Source: Oceanicoccus sagamiensis (GTDB lineage: Bacteria; Pseudomonadota; Gammaproteobacteria; Pseudomonadales; Dasaniaceae). From it: a DNA stretch of 64,000 bases. Each line of letters opens with the position of its first letter. The stretch's first letter is position 1. Position numbers and translations under genes: made by a program. Where the stretch lies: the NCBI RefSeq assembly GCF_002117105.1, contig NZ_CP019343.1, forward strand, positions 868,001 to 932,000. The letters are read 5' to 3'. The notes under the pieces were generated by a model that worked only from the letters and a program-made list of their open reading frames with translations, was not told where the DNA came from and did no database searches. Shown here one piece after another: positions 16,507-25,569 of this stretch.

Positions 16507-18567
16507 TTATGCGGCTGGGTTAATTAACAGGTTGCCAATCTTATCGACCTTGGCTTCATAACCTGGTAATACCACAGTGGTTGAGTCCATTTCAGTAATA
16601 ATGGCAGGACCGGGAACCGTTAATGCATCGTGCAATTTATTACGATCGTAAAGCGCACCGTTATGCTCCTGACCTTCGTAGTAGAAGCTGGTGTTCTGGA
16701 TTTTACATTCTTCCAAAGAGGTACCGGCTTCACCCAAGGTGTATTCAGCAATGGCATTGGCCTTGGCTTTTACCACGGCACGGATCATTAGAATCTCGTG
16801 GCCATCATCCAGCTTAAAGGTAAACAACTGTTCGTGTTCACGGTCAAAGCTGTCTTTTAGCAAATCCATACCTTTGGCGCGAACATCTTCTTCAGTAAAC
16901 TCAACGGTGATTTGGAATGCCTGACCGGCATAACGTAAATCAGCCTGGAAAGTCACTTCGTGATCACTGGTAGGAATACCATCAGCTACCAAAGACTCTC
17001 CAGCACGTTCTTGTAGCTCAAGTAAATCAGCGATTAATGTATCGCTGCTTACATCTTCCGCCATACGAATATAAGTACGGGTAGCTTCATCCTGTACCTG
17101 AGTGGTTGCATCACCGTAAGCACACAATACACCAGGGCCGGGAGGAATAATTACCGGCCAGGACTGCGCCAGCACACCCATCGCATTGGCATGTAGTGGG
17201 CCAGCACCACCAAAACAAACCAGCGCGAAGTCGCGTGGATCGTAACCTTGCTCAACCGATACCAGACGCAAAGCACCGAACATCGCTTCGTTGGCCACTT
17301 TGATAATACCTTCAGCGGCTTCCATTAAGCTGATACCTGCGGCATCGGCAATTAATTGAACGGCTTTAATAGAGGCATCGCGATTAATTTCCATCGCGCC
17401 GCCTAACTGTGCATCAGAGGGCAAGTAACCTAATACAACGTTGGCGTCACAAACAGTCGCCTGCTCACCACCTTTCATATAACAAGCAGGGCCAGGTACT
17501 GCACCGGCAGACTCAGGGCCAACACGTAAAGCTTTGGTTAGCTCAGGCACAAAGGCCAGAGAACCACCACCAGCACCTACCGTACGAACATCCACTGAAG
17601 GAGCACGCACACGCACATCGCCAACAATGGTTTCACGACGAACGCGGGCTTTTGAATTTTGAATTAACGCTACATCGGTAGACGTACCACCCATATCAAA
17701 CGTTAGGATGTCGTCGTAGCCTGCGCGACTACAGAAGTAGACTGCACCAGTAACACCACCCGCAGGGCCTGACATAAGCAGGTTAACCGGTGACTCTGCA
17801 GAAGCGCGGCCAGAAGCCAAGCCACCGTCAGAGCGAAGAATGGATAACAAGGTATCCTCAGACATTTTTTCTTTTAAAGCGCCTTGCAGATTATCTACAT
17901 ATTTGGCTACTTCAGGACGAACATAAGAGTTAACAACCGTTGTTTCAGTCCGCTCGTATTCCTGCATTTCAGGAACCACTTCGCTGGAAATGGAGATATG
18001 CACATCGCTAAAGATTTCTTGCGCGATGGCTTTGGCTTTAACTTCGTTTTCGCCATTAATATGCGCATTAATAAAGCAGATGGTTAATGCCTCAATACCA
18101 CCCTTGGCTTTTAATGCGGTTAAGTCGTCGCGTAATTTAGCTTCATCTAAATCGCGAACCACTTTACCGTCTGCATCCATACGCTCCTGCGCACCGATGG
18201 TTAACTCTAGCGGGGCCAGCAAAGGCTTCTTATTAAAAGTCACCCAACCGCCAAGACCGCCTGGGCAAAATGAACGAGCGACCTGTAAGGTGTGCTCATA
18301 ACCGGCAGTAGTTACCAAACCTACAACAGAGCCTTTACCCTGAAGCACAGCATTGGTGGCAACGGTGGTACCGTGCATAACACGGTTAATTTTTTTGGGG
18401 TCAACACCAGACTCATCACAGATACGGGCAATACCGTTAAGTACACCGATGGATGAATCTTCAGGAGTGGAAGGAACTTTGGCGGTATTGGTCTCACCGG
18501 TTTCTTCATTGATTAAGAGTAGATCGGTGAATGTTCCGCCGACATCTACGCCGAGACGATAACTCAT
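16507..18567 (-). CDS. Hydantoinase A/oxoprolinase family subunit (HyuA)
   Basis: 686 residues of the ASKHA ATPase-like HyuA family. The N-terminal phosphate-binding loop is DVGGTFTDLLLIN (about 8-20); the second half shows GTTVATNAVLQGKG, the PAGGVTGAVYF loop near 268, the FDMGGTSTDVALI phosphate loop near 292 and FGGAGPLHANAMG near 455. It should bind ATP and activate a carbonyl or carboxyl group of the substrate that HyuB acts on. AGAGGAAA precedes the ATG. It heads the HyuAB pair; the repeat at 18632-18695 separates it from the lyase gene upstream. Carboxylase and hydrolase functions are both possible. Confidence 0.92.
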   Translation of the reverse strand: MSYRLGVDVGGTFTDLLLINEETGETNTAKVPSTPEDSSIGVLNGIARICDESGVDPKKINRVMHGTTVATNAVLQGKGSVVGLVTTAGYEHTLQVARSFCPGGLGGWVTFNKKPLLAPLELTIGAQERMDADGKVVRDLDEAKLRDDLTALKAKGGIEALTICFINAHINGENEVKAKAIAQEIFSDVHISISSEVVPEMQEYERTETTVVNSYVRPEVAKYVDNLQGALKEKMSEDTLLSILRSDGGLASGRASAESPVNLLMSGPAGGVTGAVYFCSRAGYDDILTFDMGGTSTDVALIQNSKARVRRETIVGDVRVRAPSVDVRTVGAGGGSLAFVPELTKALRVGPESAGAVPGPACYMKGGEQATVCDANVVLGYLPSDAQLGGAMEINRDASIKAVQLIADAAGISLMEAAEGIIKVANEAMFGALRLVSVEQGYDPRDFALVCFGGAGPLHANAMGVLAQSWPVIIPPGPGVLCAYGDATTQVQDEATRTYIRMAEDVSSDTLIADLLELQERAGESLVADGIPTSDHEVTFQADLRYAGQAFQITVEFTEEDVRAKGMDLLKDSFDREHEQLFTFKLDDGHEILMIRAVVKAKANAIAEYTLGEAGTSLEECKIQNTSFYYEGQEHNGALYDRNKLHDALTVPGPAIITEMDSTTVVLPGYEAKVDKIGNLLINPAA

Positions 18568-18631
18568 TGCTATTTCCTCTTGGTTTGGTGTGAGTAAGTG
18601 TGCTGCTCACATTTTAATTATTGTTACCTTA

Positions 18632-18695
18632 GTAGGGTGGATTAAAATCCACCTTTTTCAAACGCTGTGTTTTGGTGGATTGTAATCCACCCTAC
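18632..18695. repeat. Paired palindromic repeat, copy 4
   Basis: Left GTAGGGTGGATTAAAATCC unit and right TTGGTGGATTGTAATCC unit ending CCTAC, in inverted orientation. It lies between the lyase stop (18699) and the HyuA start (18567), inside the minus-strand operon, so any transcript through the operon must carry this hairpin. Confidence 0.9.
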
Positions 18696-18698
18696 GAA

Positions 18699-19607
18699 TT
18701 ACAGCGTGCCTTTTTCTTGCTGACGCTTTAACCAACGCATTGAATGACCACCATCACAATTACCGGTCAACTCAGTCGCCAAATCGGTAGCGGCAATTAA
18801 TTTATTTAAATCAACACCCGTATCAAAACCCATTTGCTCAAACAACACCACAATATCTTCTGTGGCCACATTACCGGTAGCACCCGGCGCAAAAGGACAA
18901 CCCCCCAAACCACCGATAGAGGCATCAAAAATACGAATACCTGCTTCAAGGGCAGCATAGGCATCGGCAACACCAAAACCACGGGTATCGTGGAAGTGAG
19001 CACCTAAACTTTCAGCACCATATTCAGCGATTAGCTGCTTATATAACGAGGTGACCTGCCCAGGGTTAGCAGCACCAATAGTGTCCGCCATAATAATAGT
19101 TTTTGCACCGGCCTCTAAAAACTGGCCCGTCATTTCTATAACGACTTTGTCATCAACAATGCCTTCAAAAGGACATTCCCATGCTGTTGCAATATAAGGA
19201 ATGGCCTCAATACCGTCCTTTTTACCCGCTTCGATAATATCAACCGTCAGGGCAATAGCTTCAGCATTGTTTTTGCGAATATTTTTTTCGTTCATGGTAT
19301 TGCTGGCAGCAATCGGGAGGTTAACTATTTTTACACCCGCATCACGAGCCAACTCATAGCCTTTCTGGTTGGCGACTAACGCAGAAAAAGCCACATCAGC
19401 CGAAGGCAGGCTGGCAGCAATTTCATCAGTACCCGCCATAGCAGGTACTGCTTTAGGATTGACAAAGCTACCGATTTCAACCGCGGGTAATTTTGCATCA
19501 ACCAATGCATTAATTAACTGCAACCTTTCAGCGGGCGTTAAAATCTTGGCCTGATTTTGCAAACCATCACGGGGGCCAACATCATTAATAAATACTTTTT
19601 CTGTCAT
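18699..19607 (-). CDS. HMG-CoA lyase family enzyme
   Basis: 302 residues from the ATG at 19607 (AAGG upstream), matching the family's 300 or so. The catalytic features of HMG-CoA lyase are present: VGPRDGLQNQ near the N-terminus (Arg and Asp), GSFVNPKAVPAMAGTDE, the metal-binding AHFHDTRGFG pair of His, and the active-site loop GGLGGCPFAPGATGN with its Cys. It should cleave a 3-hydroxy-3-methylacyl-CoA, giving acetyl-CoA plus a keto acid. HMG-CoA is the classical substrate; citramalyl-CoA and 3-hydroxy-3-isohexenylglutaryl-CoA are cleaved by close relatives. Its place between two CoA transferases and HyuAB suggests a pathway-specific version. A second family member is at 40783. Confidence 0.9.
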   Translation of the reverse strand: MTEKVFINDVGPRDGLQNQAKILTPAERLQLINALVDAKLPAVEIGSFVNPKAVPAMAGTDEIAASLPSADVAFSALVANQKGYELARDAGVKIVNLPIAASNTMNEKNIRKNNAEAIALTVDIIEAGKKDGIEAIPYIATAWECPFEGIVDDKVVIEMTGQFLEAGAKTIIMADTIGAANPGQVTSLYKQLIAEYGAESLGAHFHDTRGFGVADAYAALEAGIRIFDASIGGLGGCPFAPGATGNVATEDIVVLFEQMGFDTGVDLNKLIAATDLATELTGNCDGGHSMRWLKRQQEKGTL

Positions 19608-19626
19608 CAACTTTGCCTTCTATCTC

Positions 19627-19684
19627 GTAGGGCGGATTACAATCCACCATCGATGCCGGATTACGCTTCGCTAATCCGGCCTAC
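19627..19684. repeat. Paired palindromic repeat, copy 5 (hybrid unit)
   Basis: The left unit GTAGGGCGGATTACAATCC is like the other copies, but the right unit GCCGGATTACGCTTCGCTAATCCGGCCTAC has a longer, GC-richer hairpin with a CGCTTCG centre. This second form resembles REP-like elements found in many proteobacteria, and ties the window's AT-centred family to them. Confidence 0.85.
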
Positions 19685-19686
19685 TA

Positions 19687-20886
19687 TTACTTGATTACGC
19701 CTTCTTCTTTTAGTGCCGCGATTTCATCGGCGGTCTTACCCATTACCTCAGAAAGAATTTCATCTGTGTCCTGCGCTAATACAGGCGCGGGCGTAAAACT
19801 CTCTTCATTGGTACGAGAGAACTTAATAGGGTTACCCGGGCCTTTAGTAGACTTGCCATTGGGATGACCCAACTCGATCACCATATTGCGGTGCAAGACT
19901 TGCTCATCACTTAATGCCTGAGAAAACTTATTCACAGGTGCTGCAGGAATACGTTTCTCGTTTAACTGATCCAACCAGAACTTGGTGGTATTGGTGGCAA
20001 AGATTTCGTTCAGGTTGCCATCAATAAAATCTTTAGCGGCCAAACGACCTGGCTGACCATCAAACTCTTCTTTTTCAAAACCCTCAAAGTTAACGACCTG
20101 TTTCAGGTTCTGCCAGAAGTTATCGGTAATAACAGCAATAACCAAGTGGCCATCTTGGGTTGGATAGGTGTTATAGGGAACGTGTACAAAGTGGCTATTG
20201 CCGATGGGGAATGGATCTTCACCGGACATAAAGTGCATGGTTGCCATATAGTTCAGCAATGAAATCTGCACATCTACCATAGAGATATCAACATGCTGGC
20301 CTTCACCAGAACGCTCACGCTCTAATAAAGCCGACTGAATACCCATAACCGCAAACATACCGCCGCCTAAATCACCGATAGGAATACCGGCACGCATAGG
20401 GTGGTTAGCATCTTCACCAGTGATAGACATACCACCACCGTAAGCCTGCGCCACCTGATCAAAGGCTGGACGCTTTGAACCCGGGCCATCAGAACCAAAA
20501 CCTGAAATAGAACAGGTAATAATTTTGGGATTAACTTTTTTCAGATTATCGTAATCAATCTTTAGTTTCTGCGGAACGCCCGCACCAAAGTTACTGATCA
20601 CCACATCAGATTCTTTTACCAGATCATAAAATAATTGCAGACCCTTTTCTGATTTCAGATCCATACAGGTAGTGCGCTTATTACGGTTTAGGGTAATAAA
20701 GTATGCACCCATACCATCAATGGAATTATTCGGGTCGGTGGCTAACAACTTACGTGTGCCCTCACCGTGCGGCGGTTCAACTTTAATCGTATCAGCGCCC
20801 AAGTCTGAAAGAATCATGGCACCATAGGGACCTGACAACATATGGGTCAAATCGATAATGCGAATGCCTTCTAAAGGTTTGTTCAT
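19687..20886 (-). CDS. Class III (CaiB/BaiF) CoA transferase
   Basis: 399 residues, standard length. The N-terminus GIRIIDLTHMLSGPYGAMILSDLGADTIKVEPP and NRNKRTTCMDLKSEKG are typical; the catalytic Asp sits in IPIGDLGGGMFA (near 170). Such enzymes move CoA between acyl-CoA and a free carboxylate. It is 80 bases upstream of the lyase on the same transcript, so it may activate the acid that the lyase cleaves, as itaconate or citramalate CoA transferases do. The repeat at 19627 lies between them. Substrate not determinable from sequence. Confidence 0.9.
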   Translation of the reverse strand: MNKPLEGIRIIDLTHMLSGPYGAMILSDLGADTIKVEPPHGEGTRKLLATDPNNSIDGMGAYFITLNRNKRTTCMDLKSEKGLQLFYDLVKESDVVISNFGAGVPQKLKIDYDNLKKVNPKIITCSISGFGSDGPGSKRPAFDQVAQAYGGGMSITGEDANHPMRAGIPIGDLGGGMFAVMGIQSALLERERSGEGQHVDISMVDVQISLLNYMATMHFMSGEDPFPIGNSHFVHVPYNTYPTQDGHLVIAVITDNFWQNLKQVVNFEGFEKEEFDGQPGRLAAKDFIDGNLNEIFATNTTKFWLDQLNEKRIPAAPVNKFSQALSDEQVLHRNMVIELGHPNGKSTKGPGNPIKFSRTNEESFTPAPVLAQDTDEILSEVMGKTADEIAALKEEGVIK

Positions 20887-20958
20887 TATTTATATCTGCT
20901 TTCTAAGTAAAAATTCAGGGGCAGTCAAACTGCCCCCGTTTATGCACATCTTCAACGA

Positions 20959-21987
20959 CTAGTGATCGTGGCTATGGCCGTGATCGTGGTCATGGCTGTG
21001 CGGTTCACCTTCAGGGTGAGAAGCGCTGTGATCATGATCGCCCTCATACTGATGGTAGTGACCGTGGCCAGAAGCCAGATCCAGATCAGCCATACCACCA
21101 CGACGAATCATAGTATCTTCAAAGTCTGTGATACTGTGTGGGTGGTTGTGGCTGCGGCTGTAACCCCAACGGTACAACAGTGGATCACGCTTGGTCATAC
21201 GAGCCAAAGAACGGTCCGCATTTTCTACTGGCGTAGTCCATGGGTTGTAGTGGAAGTGATTAAACAGTTTAGAGTCAGTACGACCTAAAGCGATACAACC
21301 GTAGGCAGAAGCAAACGAGCCGTGGTTGATATACGCAGGACGCCAGAAGTAACCGCCCGTCGGGATTTCACCAAACTGCATCATCCAGCTAGTGCCCCAA
21401 ATATGGTAAGACTCTTCCGCACAATCGTGGTAAGAAATATTGTCCTGGCTAAAGTTAGGTGTCATACAGTACAAGAACGTTAGCGCCTGGCTGTTAGGGT
21501 TAAAGTTCAATACTTTAACAAGACAACCGGTTGCAACAGTTGGGCTGGTTACACCACCGCTTGACCAGGGAATGTCGTCGTAAGAGCTAACATCGTGGTA
21601 CAGGCCAGTCTGGCATAGTGCATGATGCTCATCACTTTCGTGATGATCAGGAGCGCCAGTGTTAAACATCATTAGAACTTCAGCACCTTGCTCGGTGGTT
21701 AACTCACCCAGTGAGTAACCCGCAGGCAAATAGAAGTAGTGACCTTTGCCGTAGCGCTTGCCACCGATATTGATACTGCCCTGAATAACCATCATTTCGT
21801 ATTCAGACATGCTGAACCCTGGTGGACGCTTGTAGCCGCCAGCCAGTTGAACATTCATAGAACATGCGCCAGTTTCGTTATCAAAACTCAGCATTTTGTA
21901 GCTAAAGCCAGTACCAAAACCTGGTAGGGCCATTTTTTTCCAGTGGACATCGCGATCGCAAAACGGTTCGATATGTGGGCGTGCCAT
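20959..21987 (-). CDS. Double-cupin protein with His-rich C-terminal tail
   Basis: 342 residues. Two beta-rich halves resemble a bicupin: residues about 45-110 (MSEYEMMVIQGSINIGGKRYGKGHYFYLPAGY) and about 190-245 (EESYHIWGTSWMMQFGEIPTGGYFWRPAYINHG). The pattern recalls DUF4437-type cupins. The last 40 residues are dominated by His and Asp (GHYHQYEGDHDHS... to HDHDHGHSHDH), a metal-binding tail not needed for a cupin fold. AGGAG precedes the ATG. It may be a metal-dependent dioxygenase or decarboxylase in the pathway. The tail, together with the NicO-type permease four genes upstream, suggests a metal supply chain; that link is inference. Confidence 0.7.
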   Translation of the reverse strand: MARPHIEPFCDRDVHWKKMALPGFGTGFSYKMLSFDNETGACSMNVQLAGGYKRPPGFSMSEYEMMVIQGSINIGGKRYGKGHYFYLPAGYSLGELTTEQGAEVLMMFNTGAPDHHESDEHHALCQTGLYHDVSSYDDIPWSSGGVTSPTVATGCLVKVLNFNPNSQALTFLYCMTPNFSQDNISYHDCAEESYHIWGTSWMMQFGEIPTGGYFWRPAYINHGSFASAYGCIALGRTDSKLFNHFHYNPWTTPVENADRSLARMTKRDPLLYRWGYSRSHNHPHSITDFEDTMIRRGGMADLDLASGHGHYHQYEGDHDHSASHPEGEPHSHDHDHGHSHDH

Positions 21988-22042
21988 AGTTATTCTCCTA
22001 AAACTTTATCTGTTCACAGCTAAAAGCGTGATATTGAATTTA

Positions 22043-22351
22043 TTATTTGCCTTCTACTTCTTCGATTGACTGCTCGCCGTATTTCCAGATCACGATATCT
22101 TCGCGACCTTCAGGCTTAACAGGAATATCAGCTTCCGGGATTTGCACCTTGGTATCCGCATCGGCGTTAAAACCGCGGGTTTTCAGGCGGTGAAAAAACT
22201 CGGCATACCATTGCTCACGACTCGGCTTAAGTGCAGCCATTTCGTCGTAAATTTTCTGGTAGCGAACTTCTTGTTCTGCCGATTCTTCCTTGATCCACTC
22301 CTCAACCTCAGGGGTGCGCTCTGTGTCTATCTTGGTGTTCATAAAAGTCAT
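22043..22351 (-). CDS. Small conserved-looking protein of unknown function
   Basis: 102 residues, acidic and rich in Glu/Lys, with no signal peptide or membrane segment. The N-terminal half is helical and charged (TPEVEEWIKEESAEQEVRYQKIYDEM), the middle has EQWYAEFFHRLKTRGF and the end is strand-like. The ATG at 22351 follows GGGAG by seven bases. It is embedded in the catabolic operon between the cupin and the second CoA transferase, which supports it being a real gene and perhaps a small subunit of one of the neighbours. I do not recognise the family. Confidence 0.75.
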   Translation of the reverse strand: MTFMNTKIDTERTPEVEEWIKEESAEQEVRYQKIYDEMAALKPSREQWYAEFFHRLKTRGFNADADTKVQIPEADIPVKPEGREDIVIWKYGEQSIEEVEGK

Positions 22352-22428
22352 AACAAACTCCCGTCGTGTAAACTCAACAATCTAACTATAGTTATTAAAA
22401 GTACTGCTTTTTTGTAAAACTTTACTGC

Positions 22429-22454
22429 CGTTCCCGCGCAGGCGGGAATGACGG
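22429..22454. repeat. Second palindromic repeat family (TTCCCGC-N4-GCGGGAA)
   Basis: TTCCCGCgcagGCGGGAA followed by TGACGG. Other copies or remnants are at 58741, 37621, 33112, 51103 and near 2184. The shape ATTCCC-N8-GGGAAT matches dRS3-type elements known from Neisseria and other bacteria. Here it lies in the gap before the second CoA transferase's end. Confidence 0.75.
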
Positions 22455-22456
22455 TA

Positions 22457-23659
22457 TTAACTTGGAACTTTCACTGTTCCAGCAGCTAACATGGCATCAA
22501 TCGTAGCATCAGCCAGGCCAGCTTCCTTTAACACTTCAACACTGTTTTCACCTAAACGCGGTGCCAGCTTTCTGATCTCAGCAGGCGTTTTAGAAAAATT
22601 CATCGGTGGACTACTCATACGCACACGACCTTCGGTCGGATGATCAAACTCCTGCCAGAAGCCTGTCTCAACCAGATGCGGATCTTCAACCAATCCATCC
22701 AGGGTATTCACTACCATCATCGGTACTTTGGTGTTACCCAATAAATCCAACCACTCCTGACGCGTCTTGGTGATAATAATCTCGCCAGTCGCTTTATAGG
22801 ACTCATTAATATTTTGCAGGCGCAAACGCATATTTAAAAAGCGAGGGTCTTCGGCCAGATCAGGACGCTCGGCCAATTCGCAGAAAGTATTCCAGTGGTT
22901 ATCCCAGTAAGGCAGTACCGCCAGATATAAGCCATCTTTGGTTTTATAGGGACGGCGGTGTTTTGCCATCAAACGTACATAACCGGCTTCGCCAATATTG
23001 GGTTCAAAGGTTTTACCCCACAAGTGCTCGGTCATGACGTAAGAAGCCATGGTCTCAAACATAGGCACTTCAACTTCCTGGCCTTCACCGCTGCGCTCAC
23101 GATGAAATAAAGCAGCCATAACAGCCTGAACAACCATCAACGCCGTCGTCTTATCCGCAACGATGGTAGGCAGATAACGCGGCTCACCTTCAACCATGCT
23201 TTGCAGCATAGCGATACCGGAAGCGGCTTGAATAGAATCATCCAAGGCACCCTTTTCACCATAGGGACCATTTTTTGCGTAACCATAAGCACCGCAATAA
23301 ACGATATCAGGCTTTAATGCTTTAACGTTATCGTAGGAAAAACCTAAACGATCAATCGCCTGTGGACGAAAGTTATGAATCAGCACATCGGCCGTTTTTA
23401 ATAACTCACGCAAGGCCGCTTTACCGTCATCAGACTTTAAATCCAAGGCAATACTGCGCTTGTTGCGGTTACAGGTCAGATAAAGAGAACCCATATCCGA
23501 GTTATTGCTATGAGGGCCTAAATTACGGTTGGTATCACCTTCCAGCGGCTCTACTTTAATAACATCTGCACCCAAGTCGCCCAACATTTGGCAAGCATAG
23601 GGTCCCAGCACAACACTGGTCATTTCAACAATTCTGATACCGTCTAATGGAGATGGCAT
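22457..23659 (-). CDS. Class III CoA transferase (second copy in the operon)
   Basis: 400 residues. N-terminus GIRIVEMTSVVLGPYACQMLGDLGADVIKVEP, NRNKRSIALDLKSDDG, and a catalytic Asp in LPTIVADKTTALMVVQAVMAAL (near 169). It is clearly distinct from the transferase at 19687 (different Asp loop and C-terminus), so the two probably act on different acids or in both directions of a CoA relay. AGAGGAATTAA precedes the ATG. Spacing to the amidohydrolase gene upstream is 25 bases. Substrate unknown. Confidence 0.9.
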   Translation of the reverse strand: MPSPLDGIRIVEMTSVVLGPYACQMLGDLGADVIKVEPLEGDTNRNLGPHSNNSDMGSLYLTCNRNKRSIALDLKSDDGKAALRELLKTADVLIHNFRPQAIDRLGFSYDNVKALKPDIVYCGAYGYAKNGPYGEKGALDDSIQAASGIAMLQSMVEGEPRYLPTIVADKTTALMVVQAVMAALFHRERSGEGQEVEVPMFETMASYVMTEHLWGKTFEPNIGEAGYVRLMAKHRRPYKTKDGLYLAVLPYWDNHWNTFCELAERPDLAEDPRFLNMRLRLQNINESYKATGEIIITKTRQEWLDLLGNTKVPMMVVNTLDGLVEDPHLVETGFWQEFDHPTEGRVRMSSPPMNFSKTPAEIRKLAPRLGENSVEVLKEAGLADATIDAMLAAGTVKVPS

Positions 23660-23684
23660 TTAATTCCTCTCTTAAAGCTTCTTT

Positions 23685-24545
23685 TTATAACTTGTATAGT
23701 TTGGTCACGTTTTCGTTAACAAACTTTTTACGCACATGGGGTTTCAAATTGAAATCATCAATTTCATCCAACGTGCGCTTAAAACGAAGTACCGGGAAGT
23801 CAGAACCAAAAATCACTTTATCCTGACCGTAAGAGTTAATGTACTTCACCAATGATTCAGGCCAGTACTGTGGGCTGTGAGCATCGGTACAGATATAAAC
23901 ATTTTTATGCTTCCAGGCCATGGCAATCATTTCTTCTGTCCATGGAATACCTACATGGGTACCGATTAATTTTAGCTCTGGCAAATCACAGGCAATATCA
24001 TCCAGATAAATCGGACGACCCACACTGCGACAAGGCTGATCAGGGGCATAAATTAATGACTGGCCCACCTGCATCTGAATCGGAATATCCAACTCAATAC
24101 ACTTGGCATAATAAGGATAATATTTTGCTGCATTTGGCGGCAGGTCAAACCAGTGCGGATAAAGGTGCGCACCAATAAAGTCCATATTTTTAACCGCATC
24201 TTCCATGGCGCGAACACCTTTCATACCCAAGAAAGGATCAACACCAATTAAACCGCGAAAGCGATCCGGGTATTTTTGTACTGCATCTGCCACCACTTCA
24301 GGAGGCATATGATAAGAACCGGGTAGACCGGGGCGACCACTTTTTGCCGCCACTAAAAAACTCATCTGAATACCAGCTTCATCCATCTGCTCAAGCATCA
24401 CTTCCAGTGAAATACCACCGCTGTCGTGCTTGCCTTTCATTTTGTCGATAAAGAAACCATCGGTCCAACCGGGACGATGTGACAGTGCCTCATTGGTCCA
24501 GATATTAACTACGGCATCAATGGCCTTGTAATCGTGATCACTCAT
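23685..24545 (-). CDS. Amidohydrolase-fold protein (PF04909 type) lacking the HxH motif
   Basis: 286 residues of the amidohydrolase-2 barrel family: VMLEQMDEAGIQMSFLV, YPDRFRGLIGVDPF, GAHLYPHWFDLPPN, LKLIGTHVGIPWTEEM and the final VIFGSDFPV with its Asp. Relatives decarboxylate or hydrate acids (ACMSD, resorcylate decarboxylase) or open lactones (LigI). The first strand, where family members carry DxHxH for metal binding, reads IDAVVNIWTNEA here, so the usual metal pair is missing. A metal-free lactonase-like or altered active site is possible. AGGAAG precedes the start. It lies in the operon between the NicO permease and the second CoA transferase. Confidence 0.82.
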   Translation of the reverse strand: MSDHDYKAIDAVVNIWTNEALSHRPGWTDGFFIDKMKGKHDSGGISLEVMLEQMDEAGIQMSFLVAAKSGRPGLPGSYHMPPEVVADAVQKYPDRFRGLIGVDPFLGMKGVRAMEDAVKNMDFIGAHLYPHWFDLPPNAAKYYPYYAKCIELDIPIQMQVGQSLIYAPDQPCRSVGRPIYLDDIACDLPELKLIGTHVGIPWTEEMIAMAWKHKNVYICTDAHSPQYWPESLVKYINSYGQDKVIFGSDFPVLRFKRTLDEIDDFNLKPHVRKKFVNENVTKLYKL

Positions 24546-24563
24546 TTAACATCTACTTCCTTT

Positions 24564-25328
24564 TTATAAACCTAAAAATGCGATGGAGGAGCCACAGGCG
24601 AAAATAGTGGCACCGGCAAAGGCATGACCATAACGCTCCATACTTGGCAGGCGACGCGCCTTAATACCAATCGCTTTTAAACCTACCGTACTCACAAATA
24701 CTGCAAACATCATCGTCAGCATGGTTACCGCACCAAACACACCAGTGACAGCCACCAGGCCCACGGTGCTTTCTTTGGCAGCAGGGTACATTAATAATGG
24801 AATCAAAGGCTCACAAGGGCCCAGGACAAAAATTATAAAAATAGCCCAGGGACCAACTTTGCCAGCCGCCTTTTCACTCACGCTGCCATCATCGGCTACT
24901 GTTACTTTTTGATCGTGAACATGGGCATGCTCAGTTTTATGAGTATGTTGGTGAGAATGTAATTTACCGTCGTGGCGATGCCAGTGGGTATGAGGTTTAT
25001 TCAGATAAGCTCGGCGCATACCCCAAACAAAATACAATAAACCAAAGGCGATTAAACACCAGGCCGCCAAATCACCGCGTACCGATTCAATCATTTCCAA
25101 TTTGCCGACCTGCATTTGCAAAGCCACGCCGACAAAACCCAAACCAATGGAACCCAGGATATGACCAAAGCCACAAAAGGCAGTGACAGCCATCATCTTC
25201 TTAACGGTCCACTTACGAGCCACCCCCATAGACACAAAGGGCAGGTAATGATCTGGCCCCATTAAGGTATGCACAAAAGCAATTGTGGCCGCACTGATAA
25301 TAAGTACGTTAATTTCAGGACTAAACAT
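24564..25328 (-). CDS. NicO/UreH-like nickel-cobalt permease family protein with His loop
   Basis: 254 residues, about six membrane segments. The first segment carries FVHTLMGPDHYLPFV, the HxxxxxDH-type metal site of NicO/RcnA/UreH permeases, and a later one FVLGPCEPLIPLLMYPAA. A cytoplasmic or periplasmic loop between segments 3 and 4 (about 112-140) is very His-rich (THWHRHDGKLHSHQHTHKTEHAHVH). It is the first gene of the minus-strand operon ending at 14631. Import or export of Ni, Co or another divalent metal is likely from the family; the operon suggests it serves a metalloenzyme encoded with it. A sulfite-exporter-like TauE/SafE assignment is the alternative. Confidence 0.78.
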   Translation of the reverse strand: MFSPEINVLIISAATIAFVHTLMGPDHYLPFVSMGVARKWTVKKMMAVTAFCGFGHILGSIGLGFVGVALQMQVGKLEMIESVRGDLAAWCLIAFGLLYFVWGMRRAYLNKPHTHWHRHDGKLHSHQHTHKTEHAHVHDQKVTVADDGSVSEKAAGKVGPWAIFIIFVLGPCEPLIPLLMYPAAKESTVGLVAVTGVFGAVTMLTMMFAVFVSTVGLKAIGIKARRLPSMERYGHAFAGATIFACGSSIAFLGL

Positions 25329-25546
25329 GAATATCTCTACAGGCAGGCTATCAATAAACAGAGCCCGGCTTGTTTGTTCGTTATCAATTAAATTACAGCG
25401 GAGATGAGCACCATGGAAACCGAGTGGTCATCCAAACTGTGCTGCACTTTACAAGACGCTGTTTGCAATCCACCTTAGCAAAGATCAAATTCCTAAGGCT
25501 CATCACAAATATCATAAAGATATAACGTTAATACATTTAAGCGAAA

Positions 25547-25560
25547 TTATGCTAGCATAA
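25547..25560. promoter_or_regulatory. Palindrome overlapping a probable promoter of leuC2
   Basis: TTATGCTAGCATAA is a perfect 14-base dyad containing a -10-like TATGCT. It lies just before the structured leader at 25570-25703. Position fits an operator that covers the promoter of the plus-strand leuC2-leuD2 genes. The left part of the spacer (25329-25546) shows only a half remnant of the first repeat family near 25466. Confidence 0.4.
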
Positions 25561-25569
25561 GGCCAAATA

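Noticed and set aside
20962-21288. Plus-strand open frame opposite the cupin gene
   Set aside because: Same effect: reverse reading of the His-rich tail gives MAVIVVMAV-like hydrophobic text; no ribosome site.
25465-25476. CAATCCACCTTA resembling the paired repeat
   Set aside because: Only half a unit without its partner or boundaries; treated as a possible remnant, not a copy.
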